A DNA stretch of 64,000 bases from Camellia lanceoleosa (lineage: Eukaryota; Streptophyta; Magnoliopsida; Ericales; Theaceae): the NCBI GenBank assembly GCA_025200525.1, contig CM045770.1:88808084-88872083 (forward strand). Direction: 5' to 3'. The position numbers were made by a program, and so were the translations under genes. This document shows positions 1-11,103 of the stretch, piece after piece (the stretch's first letter is position 1; each line of letters begins with the position of its first letter). The notes beneath the pieces were generated by a model, which was given only the letters and a program-made list of their open reading frames with translations, was not told where the DNA came from and did no database searches.

Positions 1-942
1 CATTTGGGTATCGAAAACCATAAATATATGATACATGTGTTGGGTGGGATTAAGTGCTAATTAAATTAAAGGAAGATGTATGAGCACCATTGATAGTAGA
101 CAATGTAAAAGTTCCCTTTCCATTACGGCATTATTTAGTAGGTGAGAGACGGTGGAGGTTTGAAAAGGACCACCACCCCACAAGGCCATGTGAGAAATGA
201 ACCCACACCCCCAAACACACACCAACAGTACCCAATTATTCAACAATCTCACACACATTGTTCTCTACTTCTATATCATGTGATATGTATTACTTAGTAT
301 TAGTTAATTAGTAATCTCTCTTAATTAATTAGGCATTTTAACATAAAAAATCAAGAGCTTAATACTTACTAAATGCAAAATTGATTCTCCATTATTTAAA
401 AAATAAATATAAATTTGTAAACGGAGAACCATGCACCACAACCACCCAAATGGGCCACCTCTCCTGAAATATATATATATATATATATATTTCAATTTTT
501 ATGAGGTCAATTATTGCCCATTTCTGTGTGGCTCATTCTTTAGCTCGGTTGGCTGGGTCCATTACGTCACCTTCTATGTGGATTGAAGAAGGTTCTTTCT
601 TTTGTTAATGCTGAGGTTCCTTTGTCCTAGGTTTGGACTTTTCCCATCTAAAAAAGAAATAGTAATTATTGCCCATTTCTTGTGGCTTTAATTTGTTTCT
701 TCCCTAGTATACAAAACTGAATAAAACACTTTCTTTTTGTCGGTCGGACTCAATGAAATTTTGTTTCATTTTATTTTCATGGTTTAACATCAAAGTTTTG
801 ATAATAAAAAGAAGAAGGTGCAAATGGTTTTTGTTTCGTTTCAAAAGAGTGAAAATGCAATTCATGGGATTGTATATTTGTGTACATGCTCTTGAGCTTG
901 CCTACTGGAAGCAAAATTATATTCAGAACTTGAATCTACTAA
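1..942. other. AT-rich intergenic DNA
   Basis: No coding or RNA gene is supported here. A simple (AT)n run lies at 469-490. The short open frames lack any recognisable domain and have the composition of random AT-rich DNA. Confidence 0.6.
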
Positions 943-1815
943 GGTCTTGTTTGTTTGGAGGGATTGGAGGATGGGATAGGATTTATATCTCTTGTTTGGT
1001 TTTTCAATTCTATTCCGGATTAATACTCCCTCTAGGCTATTAGTTCCAAATGTGTTGGACTATTGTATCCCATGGGGGTTGGGACACAAATGGGGAATAA
1101 GGGGAGATATGAGATTAGATAGTAAAATGACAATTTTGACCATCTACTATTTAATTATGTATTATATTTAGTAGAATTCAATAAAATTTAAATGTCTCAA
1201 TTTAAAAATAAAATAATTTTATATAATTTTTATTGATGTTTTTTGTATTTAATTTTTTTAAAATAATTTTTTATAGGTATTTTATTGATGTTTTATTTTA
1301 AATTTTTGTTTATATTTTATTTAATTTCATTATTTAAATTTTAATAGATGTTTTATTTAATTTCATTATTTAATTATTATTATTTTTTAAAATAAATTTA
1401 TTTAAAATTTTAATTAAAAAATAACATATATTTTTATTGATATTTAATTTATTTAATTTTAAAAAAATAAATTTACTTAATTGTGTAAAAAATAAAATAA
1501 AATAAAATTTTATTTAATCTAGTTAAAAATAATTAAAATATTAAAGATATGTTTAAGATTGCTATTACTTAGTAAATAATTGAAAATGATAAAATAGTCA
1601 TTTGAGTATTTATTATTCTCCATAATATCTCGAACAAACATAGGATTCGTATCCTATCCAATCAAATAGTCATTTCCTGTCATCTAATCCCATGACTAAA
1701 TAAACATGAGATACATATCATATCCAACCAAATAGTTCCATGACTAAGAATACCAAGATTACAATCCGATGGATTTCAGTCCTCTTTAATCTAGTCCGTC
1801 CAAACAAACATACCC
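943..1815. mobile_element. non-autonomous TIR element, PIF/Harbinger-like
   Basis: The left end reads GGTCTTGTTTGTTTGGAGGG. The reverse complement of the right end reads GGGTATGTTTGTTTGGACGG, giving a terminal inverted repeat of about 20 bp with few mismatches. Flanks are TAA (940-942) and TTA (1816-1818), compatible with a 3-bp TWA-type target duplication that has since mutated. The 873-bp interior is AT-rich and encodes no transposase. The right edge abuts the start of the LTR element at 1814, so one may have inserted into the other. Superfamily assignment is inferred from TIR style only. Confidence 0.6.
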
Positions 1816-2912
1816 TTAGAATATGTGTGAAGGTAAGGTTTCACATTGCATAAAGAATAAAATAGATGGATCTTAATATACATTAAATGGGCTCGCTACT
1901 AATAGGTTTAAGTTTTTAAGCGAGTATGAGTTCTAAATAATATATATTGGGCCTTGATAAGGTATTTGTAGACTGAGAATTTTCTCCCTAATGAATTGGG
2001 CCAGAGTTATTGTGTGCTTGTGGGCTTCCTAATTCCCTAACAACTGGTATTAGAACCAATGGCTAGCGATATATGGACGGGCTCTCCTGGAACATCGATG
2101 TTGTTGGGCTTGGGCTTGCACGAAGATTCTTGATGGAGTAAGAAAAATCCATGATGACTCTTGATGGTGCAAAGAAAATTCCTAGTGCATGTGACAAAGT
2201 TGAACCTCGACAAGGTGATGGAGCAAAGAAAATTCCTGATGTGCATGGCAAAGTTGGATTATGACAAGTTGACTCTCAATGGAGTATGATGGCTCACAAT
2301 GGAGTGTATTCAAGTGGCACTGTGACAAGGTAGATGGAGCAAAGAAAATTCCTAATGTATGTGGCAAAATTGGACCATGATAAGGTCGCTCTTAATGGAG
2401 CATGGTGGCTCATGATGAAGTGTGTGCATGTGGCCCAAGTTAGACTCAATGTTGAAGAGTTATAGATCAAGATTATAGGGAGTGTGTATGATCTATGATA
2501 AACTTGTTGATAATATATCAAACTCTATGGGGAATAAGATGAAACCCAATGTTTAGTTCACACATGAAGAGAAGATTGTTAGAGCATATGTGAAGGTAGA
2601 GTCCCATATCGAATAAAGCATAAAATAAATAGGTCTTAATAAGTAAGGCGAGGCCCAATGTTTGGTTCACCAATGATAGGGAGATTGTTAGAGCATATGT
2701 GAAGATACAATCCCATATTGGATAAAGAATAAAATAGACCGGTTTTAATATATATTAGATGGGCTCTCCACTTATAGGTTTAATCTTTTAAGTGGGTATA
2801 AGTTTCAAATAATGTATGTTGAGTCATGATATGATATTTCGGAACTGTGGAATTTTCTTCCTAATGAATTAGACCAGTGTTGTGGACTTGTAGGCTCTCT
2901 AATTCCCTAACA
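1814..2912 (+). mobile_element. TRIM-type small LTR retrotransposon
   Basis: Two direct repeats of about 227 bp flank a short internal region. They lie at about 1814-2042 and at 2686-2912, both ending CTAATTCCCTAACA; the right copy starts TGTTAGAGCATATG. Just inside the left repeat, 2045-2058 reads TGGTATTAGAACCA, close to the sequence complementary to the 3' end of initiator tRNA-Met, as expected of a primer-binding site. A purine run (GATAGGGAGA) precedes the right LTR. The interior has no gag or pol but carries degenerate copies of a segment containing GATGGAGCAAAGAAAATTCC. The total of about 1.1 kb fits TRIM elements, which rely on enzymes from other elements. No target duplication is visible because the left flank is occupied by another element. 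Confidence 0.75.
2534..2685 (+). repeat. internal duplication of PPT plus LTR start inside the TRIM
   Basis: A block containing AAACCCAATGTTTAGTTCAC, a purine stretch and the first ~65 bp of the LTR (from TGTTAGAG at 2577) is followed by a second copy of the pre-LTR block (GGCCCAATGTTTGGTTCACC) leading into the true right LTR at 2686. It is a tandem duplication of about 109 bp spanning the polypurine/LTR junction. Confidence 0.6.
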
Positions 2913-3079
2913 GAATAAATAAAAAATAATAATAATTAGAAATCAAAACCATGTTGACAATAATCAAAATGGAGCCGTCATAAACATAATTTTAAAAATC
3001 AAGATAAACTATCGATAGGTCTTAATAGTTAGACTTAATTCTCATTAAATCCTATTAAAGTCAGTTCTATTAAAATCGT

Positions 3080-3660
3080 CGCTAAAAATAATTTTTTTTG
3101 ACGATTTTTTGTAGATGTTGCTAAAAATTAACAATTAGTGAATTTCTTTTATTACGATTTTTATAAATTGTTACTAAAACTTACAATTCATGACGTTTTT
3201 CTATGACAATCTTCAAATTATCACTAAAAGTTAAAAATTAATGACTTTTTTTATAACATTTTTTTAAGGGATTTTTTTTTTAAATCTCTGATATTAAGAT
3301 TTTATAAGATAAATGATATACAATATTTACATATAATTTAGGTCCCTCAACATTTTCACAAAAAAAATTTGACTCTGAGAAATTTCGCTCGACTCAGAGC
3401 AATTTCGGTCTCGACACAAAGAAATTTCAATTTTCACAAAGAAATTTCTTTTTTTCACAGATAAATTTTGTCAAGGGACCTCAACTAATAAAAATAAAAT
3501 AAAAAATTGGACCTCTACTACTACACAAAGTTGGAGAGGAATGTTTCACTATTTTTTTCCTTTTTTTAAACTGTTGCTAAAACTTATAATTAGTAATGTT
3601 TTTTATGACAAATTTTTTAAATTGTCGTTAAAAATTAATAATTAGTGACTTTTTTTTAAA
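3080..3660. repeat. degenerate repeats resembling transposon subterminal motifs
   Basis: Variants of TTGTCGCTAAAAATTA followed by AATTAGTGAC recur at roughly 3110-3250 and 3560-3650, spaced by tens of bases. The pattern recalls the subterminal arrays of CACTA or MULE elements, but no clean terminal repeats were found. The array is split by the dispersed repeat at 3267-3560. Confidence 0.4.
3267..3560 (+). repeat. dispersed repeat, copy 1
   Basis: This stretch is related to 4141-4365. Both contain GATATTAAGATTTYATAAGA, then a CTCAACATTTTCA block, several GAAATTTC units, an ACTAATAA block and a final ATTTTTC run. The identity of the repeat is unknown. Confidence 0.5.
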
Positions 3661-4140
3661 AAGTGTTTAATGAAAAATACCATTAATTATCATGTGACCT
3701 ATTGAATAATAAGTCCACCTATTAGAATCTATACGTAAGTTCCCCTAAAAACTATTATGAATGGGTAATGCTACTTAGACCAAAAAAATTAGAGCAAATT
3801 TTCAAACCTAACAGTGTCATAGTCTATTGGAATATCTAAAGTAACTCTGTCTGTCATGTCTTCTTTAATTATCAACCAATAATCTCACTTACATATTAAT
3901 GGGTTTAGAAAATAGACTTATATATGATTTTCCTTTGTGAATTAAGTGAAATAAAAAAAATAAAAAATAAAAACCAAAAATATTGAAAATATTTTCACAT
4001 GGTTCGTCTAATTGATTAAAGATTTCCTATTAAAATTTAAAGAGCTACACTGAATTACTCATAGCCAATTTTTATAATAATTCTGTTTTTTTTTTTTCAT
4101 ATTTAAATTAAACAAATTAATCTATACCCTTTTTATAGAG

Positions 4141-4365
4141 AATTTTTAGTTTAAAATTCTTGATATTAAGATTTCATAAGATAAATGACTTACAATATTT
4201 TCATAATAGTTGGGTCTCAACATTTTCATAGAAAAATTTTGACATAAAGAAATTTACAGAGAAATTTCTCTAATAATATTATTGAAGGTCTTAACTAATA
4301 AGAAAAAATATATTAAATCTTTCTTGCTATCAAAAATTAAAGAGAGATATTTCATTAATTTTTCT
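4141..4365 (+). repeat. dispersed repeat, copy 2
   Basis: Second, shorter and diverged copy of the repeat at 3267-3560, in the same orientation. The order of shared blocks is kept. Confidence 0.5.
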
Positions 4366-5854
4366 TTCTAATAGAGGATTTTACATCCTCAAACCAAGAG
4401 TGAACAATATTCCAATTAATATGAAAATGCCTTTCATAATTTTTATATACCTATTATTTTTTCATCAGAATGCTATATATTATTTATTTTTCATCATTAT
4501 TTTATATCAACTTCTATATGAACACTCATGATTAGTTCTTTTATCTAAAAAATAAATATTAAAAAATCAATAAAGTTAAAAATAATAAATTATCACATAT
4601 TCTAATAATATAAAAAAGTAAAGAAAATAAAATTATGATATATTGCAGGCCTCGTTTTTTCATCCTCCAATCTCTGATTATGTAATTAAAAAAAAAAACA
4701 TGTTGTCATTGGACTGACGTAATGGTTGGAAAGCAACGTCGGTGAGGCTTAGCTACTGTCAATGTCAACACAACCCTTTGCTGCGAAATTACCATTTGAT
4801 GAAATTGTAAGGCTACGATTTGATTTGATGTGTTTTATGGTAGAGATTATTATCGACAAAAACTGATAGCTAATGAACCTTGTGCGGCGTTGGAGTACCT
4901 CTATTTTTTTTGAAAAATTATTAAATATTTTCAGAATATCATGTGTTTATTAATTATTATTTAATATGTCTTTTTATATTTTTTAATCATCTAATATAAT
5001 ATTTTACCTACTCATATTTTCTACCAATCATAATAATATGAAATACCACGTATTTATACTCTAGAATTACTAAATAATTATTCTTTCTTTTAAGGTGATT
5101 TTCAACATTTTTCTGATAATTTTTTGATGTATTTCTAGTGAGCTTTTAAAATATTTTGAAAGTGTAGATTTAGATTTTTTAGGCTTAGGAAGAGAGATTT
5201 GGGAGTTTCTTTCTCGATTTCAACATAAATTTTTAAATTTTTGACACTCATAATAATTCTCTCTTCTCTTAATGCTCCTCTATATACTGTTGTCGGTGTT
5301 CTTTTTCTTCAATTCTAATTTTTGATAGTAACTAAAATATGACAGTAGCAGAGTTGGGCAACGTTGATCGGGATGACGTCAACGAAACAGCAAGATCGAT
5401 GATTTTTCATTGGATCATAACTGTGTTTTTGTGACTTTGTATTTTGTTATTTGTAATTCTTATTAGGTTGTTTGTTTGGCCCTTTAAAATTTTTTTTTTT
5501 TTTAATCGGTATATTATTTATTTTTATTTTAATATCACTGTTTTATAACTTTTTAAAAAAACAAAAACTAATAACTATTTGGTTTTGTTAAAAAAAAAAA
5601 TCAATTTCAGAAAGGAATTATTAAGATAAATTATTGGCTCTGCTTGGTTAGGAACATAACGTTTAATTTGGAAACAAATAATAATAACAAAATCAATTAT
5701 CAATATTCCAAAACTACTTCAGCATTATACCATTTAAATTTATACAACTCTTTAAAATGAAAAGAAAATATATATTAATTAAATACACATAATGAAAAGA
5801 TTGAAAATAATTTTACAACCTTAATTTAAAATATAATTTCATAAAATGTTGAGG
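4366..5854. other. AT-rich intergenic DNA
   Basis: I see no gene, LTR or clear inverted-repeat element here. Several poly(A)/poly(T) tracts are present. Confidence 0.5.
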
Positions 5855-5862
5855 GGCATCAC

Positions 5863-6622
5863 CAGAGGCGGAGGTGCGTGAGGCTCAGGAGGGTCACACA
5901 CACCCCCCTCAACTTTTTCAAAATTATACTTTTGCCTCTAACAAAAAATATATTTTATTTCAATCATTTCAAGCAATTTTTTAAAAATGTTATATCACTA
6001 TTTTCTCTTCGTTTTTTTTTTAAAGAAAAATATGTTTAATTTGTCATTTTAAATGTTTAATTATACTAAAAAAGTTCTTATAAATTTTGTATTAGAGAAA
6101 TATTATATGTCACCAATTTTTAGACATTATTTTATACCACCTCTTATATGAACTCATAATTGATTCATTTGTTTACAAATAATTATTATACAATTAATGA
6201 CAACTAATAAAATATTATCGTGCAATTTAGTTATTCATAACTGTGAAAAAAAAAAAAACGAATGATATATAGAAACCATTATGTATTATGTATTCACCTT
6301 TTTTTTGGTGTGCATCTCAATGAAAATTTGTTCTCATATTTTATGAGGACATGTGATTATTTTTTAAATTGTGACAATCATCATACATAAAATTAAATTA
6401 ATAACAATAAAGATAATGATCAGTTAACTTGAGCTTATAAAATAAGTTTAAAAAATAGGTTTATATATCATTTTTGTTAAATATAACTTTTGAATCATAC
6501 TAGTTTTTAATTCTACTATCAAATAAAAAATAAAAAATTAGATTAAATTAGATTACAATTTTTTGTTGAAATTTCAACTTTCAATAGTACTCATTCTAAA
6601 CTAAAATCTGTCTCCGTCACTG
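5863..6622. mobile_element. non-autonomous hAT element
   Basis: The left end is CAGAGGCGGAGG and the reverse complement of the right end is CAGTGACGGAGA, a short imperfect TIR of the hAT CAGNGGCGGA type. It is flanked by an 8-bp target duplication with one mismatch: GGCATCAC at 5855-5862 and GCCATCAC at 6623-6630. The 760-bp interior has no transposase ORF. Confidence 0.8.
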
Positions 6623-6630
6623 GCCATCAC

Positions 6631-7472
6631 TCTTGGTCAGAATGCTGTTAAAAGGTTCCAAACAAGGCTCAACAAATCAAATGATTAAAGTTCTTCTGAT
6701 AAGATTGATTAATGCATCAATGTAAACTTTATATTAATGACAGGTTTTGATTCTTTGTCTTTTTAAATAAAACAAAAATAACATAAACTAAAATCACAGT
6801 ACATAGACCATCTGTCTAATCTCTATTGGAGGGCTTTGTCTTAATCTATGCTCTCTACTAAGTGGACACAAGCCAACAGTCCATCTTCAACAACATTATA
6901 CTAAAAGGTTATTAGTTTTGTAATATCTTCTATGTGGTCTTGGGTGACTCTAAAGATTAGTTTTTAGGCCCTCTTGCGTGCAATGTTAATGTCCAACTTG
7001 GACTCCATTTCCATATAAACAACTCAAATGACCTCATTTCTCTTTTAATAGTATCAATTCTAAATAGAAGTAAGTATGCTACCGACAAAAAAACATGTGA
7101 CACAAAATAAAAAGTGAGTAAACGTTTATAAGGATTGAATCTGACCAAATTATTTATGAGTCTATACCTTATAATTGTTATTATGTGTTGATAGCATTTA
7201 TCATTTTCATAATAATTAATATTCTTTATAGGGTATGGCCTTCACTAGACCTACATTAAACCCAATAGAGTAAACCAAATATATCGATTTTTTTTTAATT
7301 GGCAAAAGCGTATAATAATAAAATTTTAAAAAGAAGAGAAGAGTAAACAATAAGTAAACAGTTGAATTTTCACATTAGAAAGACGAGAGAGGAAGTGACA
7401 CCACAACCACCACTACACACCCCTTCTTGACTTTTTATATTCCAAAAAATACAATTATTGTTCTATTTATAA
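6631..7472. other. intergenic DNA
   Basis: Nothing convincing is visible. A 63-codon open frame on the minus strand at 6957-7148 has no recognisable domain and is treated as chance. Confidence 0.5.
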
Positions 7473-7813
7473 GAATAAATTAAAAATATATTTTGAGATT
7501 TATTTAAAATATATATCATTCTTTATAATTTAAAGAACTACAAATATTTCTTTGTTAAAATTTTTTATTTAATAGAATTAATTAAAAAATAAAATTTCTA
7601 ATTATACTTCTATATAATAATAAAATTATTTGAATTATTAATTGAAATAAACTTATGATATGATTAAAAATTGTTAATTGATTTAATAATTTATTAATAA
7701 AATGTGTTATTTGTTATGAAATTAACAATTTCAAAAGACGAAATATAATTTTTAAACCACAGAACACAATTCGTATATTAAGTAAACCTTAAGAATTGTA
7801 TTTGTAATTTACA
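7473..7813. mobile_element. MITE, family with GGTAAATTACAAATACACC ends (decayed copy)
   Basis: This copy aligns along its length with the elements at 44487-44827 and 60681-60967. Shared internal blocks include ATAATAAAATTATTTGAATT and TTTGTTATGAAATTA. Its ends are mutated relative to the other copies. Confidence 0.6.
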
Positions 7814-7840
7814 ATATTTATTAATGACTTGTAGTAACTA

Positions 7841-7866
7841 ATCATCATCATCATCATCATCATCAT
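7841..7866 (+). repeat. (ATC)n microsatellite
   Basis: About nine perfect ATC units lie in the 3' flank of the NHL gene. Confidence 0.9.
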
Positions 7867-8063
7867 ATAACTTAAAATTTTCTCCCAATATTATTGTAAT
7901 TTTGCTATTTTGTGTTCTCCTCTTCGTATCCATCAGCAAAATTTACAATTCAATAAAATTAAAAAAAAAAAAGAAAAATAAATAAAAATAGTAACGACAT
8001 TAATTTATATCCATAGAGAGAGAGAGTAGCAATACATTAACGGCGTTAACTGAGTCCATTCCA

Positions 8064-8690
8064 TCACACAGTAACACTGCAACTCTGAAAGATCTGGTAC
8101 TTAACGGCGTCACCGACGACGACGCCGGTGCTCCGACTCCCAAAAGTGATGACCGCGGGACATTTAACGAAGAGAGGATACTGAGCGGAGATGAACGTTC
8201 CGACTTTGAATCGAACTCGACCGTCGATTTTGAACAAGAGATTGACTGTTCCATCGGCCTCGTCCTGGCTGAGAGCGACGCCGTTGTACGAAGCCACAGG
8301 GACGGTGGTGCCGGAGACGAAGGGGGACCAGACGTTGACGCTCATGTGGCCCTGATAGGTCGGAGGAATGGCGGTGTAGTATGTGATTTGCTGGTTCTGG
8401 TACGTGGCGTAGACGTCAAGTTTGTCGTAGTAGACGCCGATTTGATCGTTGGGGTTGCGGGAGGAGATTGTGATTTGGATTGCGGAGGTGAGGAAGTTTG
8501 GGGCGGTGATGTTGAACGAGTAGACAGTGGCGTCTTGGAGGCTGAATTGGGGTTTTTTGGGTTGGAGTATGGCCCAGATTATCAGGACGATTATGAGGAT
8601 TATGAAGAGGGTGATTAGGATTCCGGCGAATATGCGGCGGAGGAGTTTGTGTTTTTTGTGCTTGTGGAGGCTGCACTCTTTTTCCGACAT
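8064..8690 (-). CDS. NHL12: NDR1/HIN1-like (NHL) protein, LEA_2 domain, NHL1/NHL12-like
   Basis: A single-exon gene encoding 208 residues, a typical length for NHL proteins. The N-terminus is short and basic (residues 1-19, rich in K, H and R). A strong hydrophobic segment at about 20-42 follows, then an LEA_2-type domain (about 75-180) with family landmarks RNPN (78-81), YYDKLDVYATY (87-97) and YQGH (112-115). The protein ends in CSVTV. One N-glycosylation sequon is visible at N60. This is the layout of a type II membrane protein with the LEA_2 domain outside the cytosol. Family members are plasma-membrane proteins linked to pathogen and stress responses. From memory of the family, the domain most resembles Arabidopsis NHL1/NHL12; orthology is untested. 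I chose the ATG at 8690 because the in-frame upstream ATG (8753) would add a Pro/Thr stretch encoded by a (CCA/CAC)n microsatellite. It appears to be the only intact gene in the window. Confidence 0.93.
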   Translation of the reverse strand: MSEKECSLHKHKKHKLLRRIFAGILITLFIILIIVLIIWAILQPKKPQFSLQDATVYSFNITAPNFLTSAIQITISSRNPNDQIGVYYDKLDVYATYQNQQITYYTAIPPTYQGHMSVNVWSPFVSGTTVPVASYNGVALSQDEADGTVNLLFKIDGRVRFKVGTFISAQYPLFVKCPAVITFGSRSTGVVVGDAVKYQIFQSCSVTV

Positions 8691-8800
8691 GATGATGGTG
8701 GTGGTGGTGGTGGTGGTGAGGATTGGGAGAGAGAATGGGGGTGGTGGACACACCTTTAGGACACCCTTAAATTACTCCTCCTCCGTTATAGATGAGAAAC

Positions 8801-8811
8801 TATTTTATAGA
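8801..8811 (-). promoter_or_regulatory. putative TATA box of the NHL gene
   Basis: On the minus strand this reads TCTATAAAATA, about 110 bp upstream of the chosen ATG. That would put transcription start near 8775 and give a 5' leader of roughly 85 nt, including the triplet repeat at 8692-8717. Position and sequence fit a plant core promoter; no experimental support is implied. Confidence 0.55.
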
Positions 8812-8930
8812 GCAAGTAAAGCTACCCAACAAAATTTTTTCAACTATACCAACATGGTTGGTTGTGGTAAGGTTTTTGGGTTCTTTATTTAAATTTTGGG
8901 TTAAGTCTTTATAATTTTTTAGAACATTAA

Positions 8931-9155
8931 GGTCCCATTTGGCATGTGTTTAGTTTAGGTTAAAAGTAAAAAATTATTAAAAAAAATAAAAAAAAGTCTA
9001 TAATATATATCAAAAAATTTAAAAAAAAAAAATTCTTTTTACTTTTTGTATATCTTTTTATAAAAAATTATAAAATTATTTTAAATATACTAAATTTTTT
9101 TACCTCATATTTTGGTCAAAAAAATTATTAAAATAACATGATATCAAATAAGGCC
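8931..9155. mobile_element. Tourist-like MITE with TAA target duplication
   Basis: The left end is GGTCCCATTTGGCATGTG and the reverse complement of the right end is GGCCTTATTTGATATCATG. TAA lies on both sides (8928-8930 and 9156-9158). The 225-bp, AT-rich, non-coding body fits PIF/Harbinger-derived MITEs. It lies about 130 bp upstream of the NHL TATA box. Confidence 0.7.
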
Positions 9156-9168
9156 TAAATATATTAAA

Positions 9169-9315
9169 GCCAAGTTTGGCTAAACTAAAAAAGTGCACTT
9201 ATTTCATCTTTTTATCTTTTTTGAGTCACATCAATCAACATCTCCTCTCTACTTTTTCTACACATAATATAAGAAAAGTCAAAAAGTGCACTTATTTAGT
9301 CTTTCCAAACTTAGC
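9169..9315. mobile_element. short foldback MITE
   Basis: About 36-bp inverted ends: the left starts GCCAAGTTTGGCTAAACT and the right, reverse complemented, starts GCTAAGTTTGGAAAGACT. Both continue into an AAGTGCACTT block. The whole element is about 147 bp and starts only 14 bp beyond the previous MITE. Confidence 0.65.
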
Positions 9316-9604
9316 ATCGAAAGAACAAGAACGTTTGAGGTTCGTCTCTGCCGTAATTGCAGTATGGATCCTTTTAAATAGATTAATTATTATTTTTTAA
9401 AATGATTCAATAAAAATTGGTTAATAAATTTTTTTTTAATTATTTAAAAAAATAATATGAGAATAAACTTCACAAGAGACGTCTTGTTAAAACTTTTTTT
9501 TTCCTTAATATATATATATATATATATATATTTGTATACTAGTCCTCAAAATGTCTAAAGTAGATGGTGAGGTTTGCTATAAAGTAATGATTCAGTTGGA
9601 TCAT

Positions 9605-10025
9605 ACGTTATTGTCCACCGAATCAGAATTCTCTCCTTTGAGTTTTTTCTTTGACTTCCTATTTATTGGATTTTTGGATCCACTTTTAGGCCTAATTTTG
9701 ATAATCTGAACTGTTCACATTTTAAGATTTGTTGATTATATCATACTTGTAAAAAATCAAATTGATTGGATATTAGAAAATATGTGTTCGGTCATCGAAC
9801 TAAAGACCATTTTTTTTAAAATTTAATAAACAGTTTTCCGAATATATGCTTTCTGATATCCGATCAACTTGATTTTTTACAAGTATGATATAATCAACAA
9901 ATTTTAAAATATGAACAATTCAGATTATTGAAATTAGACCTAAAAGTGGGTTCAATAATCTAACAAGTAAGAAGTCAAGAAAGAAATCCAAGGGGAGGAT
10001 CCGGATTCTATGTCCACCTTTCAAT
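9605..10025. mobile_element. long-hairpin transposon, family shared with 16711-17055
   Basis: Two arms of about 190-200 bp are inverted copies of each other around a centre near 9825. Matching blocks include GATAATCTGAACTGTTCA, TTGTTGATTATATCATACTT and TGTAAAAAATCAAATTGAT. No ORF is present. A transcript through it would fold into a nearly continuous hairpin. Confidence 0.75.
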
Positions 10026-10220
10026 ATCTAGGCAGTTTTGCTGACATGTTAATTTTCGAATGAAAATTGTTATACTTTTAGAATTTCTATCCATAATTAT
10101 TCATCAAATGTATGAGTGCTACTTTCGATATTAAAAATCATTTTAATAACTCTTTATTTTAAAATGATAGGTCTATGATTACGCCAAATCATAGTATGCA
10201 TTTTCTATATGAAAAATGCC

Positions 10221-10656
10221 TGGTAGCTCAAAGTTACCAGGCTCGAATGGCTCGAGAGGAAGAGAGGGAGAGGGAGAGGGAGAGAAAGAGAGGGAGAGGG
10301 ACTGGTCCGTCGTCGCCTTCCGCCGCCTCCGCCGCCGTCCTCATCGTAGCTCCTCCGTCGCCTTGCTGCCGCCGATCGTCTCAGCACCAGCGATCGCCAA
10401 CCTGCCTCGCCTCCGCCGCTGCTGGCCTCGCCTCGCCACCGCCATTTTAATGGCCCTCCGCCTCCTCCTCCTCCTCCTCCTCCTCCTCCCTCCTCCTCAT
10501 CTCTTCCTTCTTCCTGGTCTTCTTCTTCTGCAAAAAAAAAAAAATTAGAGAAGATGAAGTCGAAAATAAGAAAAAGAAAAGGAAAAAAAAAAAAAGGTCA
10601 AAACGACGTTGTTTTGACCCTCGAGCCACATTCGGGCCGTAGCTTTCGAGCTACCA
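10221..10656. mobile_element. TIR element with GC-rich, low-complexity cargo
   Basis: The ends match as inverted repeats over about 36 bp: TGGTAGCTCAAAGTTACCAG on the left, TGGTAGCTCGAAAGCTACGG from the right end reverse complemented, both continuing to GGCTCGAG. Inside are a (GA)-rich purine tract, a CpG-rich CCG/GCC stretch (about 10300-10440), a (CTC)n run and AAAACGACGTTGTTTTG. The GC-rich core stands out sharply from the surrounding AT-rich DNA and could be a captured 5' gene fragment. The open frames here are low-complexity on both strands and are not called as genes. Confidence 0.7.
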
Positions 10657-10679
10657 ATCATGACCGTTTCTATATATAG

Positions 10680-10898
10680 ATTTTGCAGGCGTAAATTTTT
10701 TTTGCTATTTTAATCACAAAAAAAGATTAAAAAAATAAAAAAAAAACTAAAAAAATTAATAAGTCAAACTGTTACATTCAAATCATAATTATTTTTTTTT
10801 TCTCACAAAATTTAGAAAATTATCTCAAACGAGACTTTTTAACCCTAAACTGAAATAGTCAAAAAGGTAAAAAATCGACCCACATCCCAAACAAAGGC
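10680..10898. mobile_element. decayed MITE, family with CCGTTTGGGAAG ends
   Basis: The interior (TTTTTAACCCTAAACTGAAA, then AATAGTCAAAAAGGTAAAAA) and the right end (CCCACATCCCAAAC) match the better-preserved copy at 48099-48349. The left terminus is lost. Confidence 0.45.
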
Positions 10899-11103
10899 AT
10901 TATTTCATGAAACTAGCTATGCTATGAAAAAATTTATTTGCACTCTATTGATTCATTTATAAATGCACTTTAATATTAGTCTTTTTAATATTCATTGAAA
11001 ATTGTATTATGAAATATTTTAAACATTAAAAATAAATTTTATTGGGTATTTATAAAAAGTTTACTAAAAATAGCAATTTCTCTATGTTAGTATTTATCAC
11101 AAG

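Noticed and set aside
1814..2912. Cassandra-type TRIM (5S rRNA-bearing LTR)
   Set aside because: No 5S rRNA-like promoter or gene segment can be found in either LTR.
8346..8892. Plus-strand open frames of 90 and 121 codons over the NHL gene
   Set aside because: They are antisense shadows of the NHL reading frame, with no domain and biased composition explained by the gene and its triplet repeat.
10175..10629. Several open frames on both strands rich in E/R, P/S or L
   Set aside because: They read through purine, CCG and CTC low-complexity tracts inside a TIR element; no family features.
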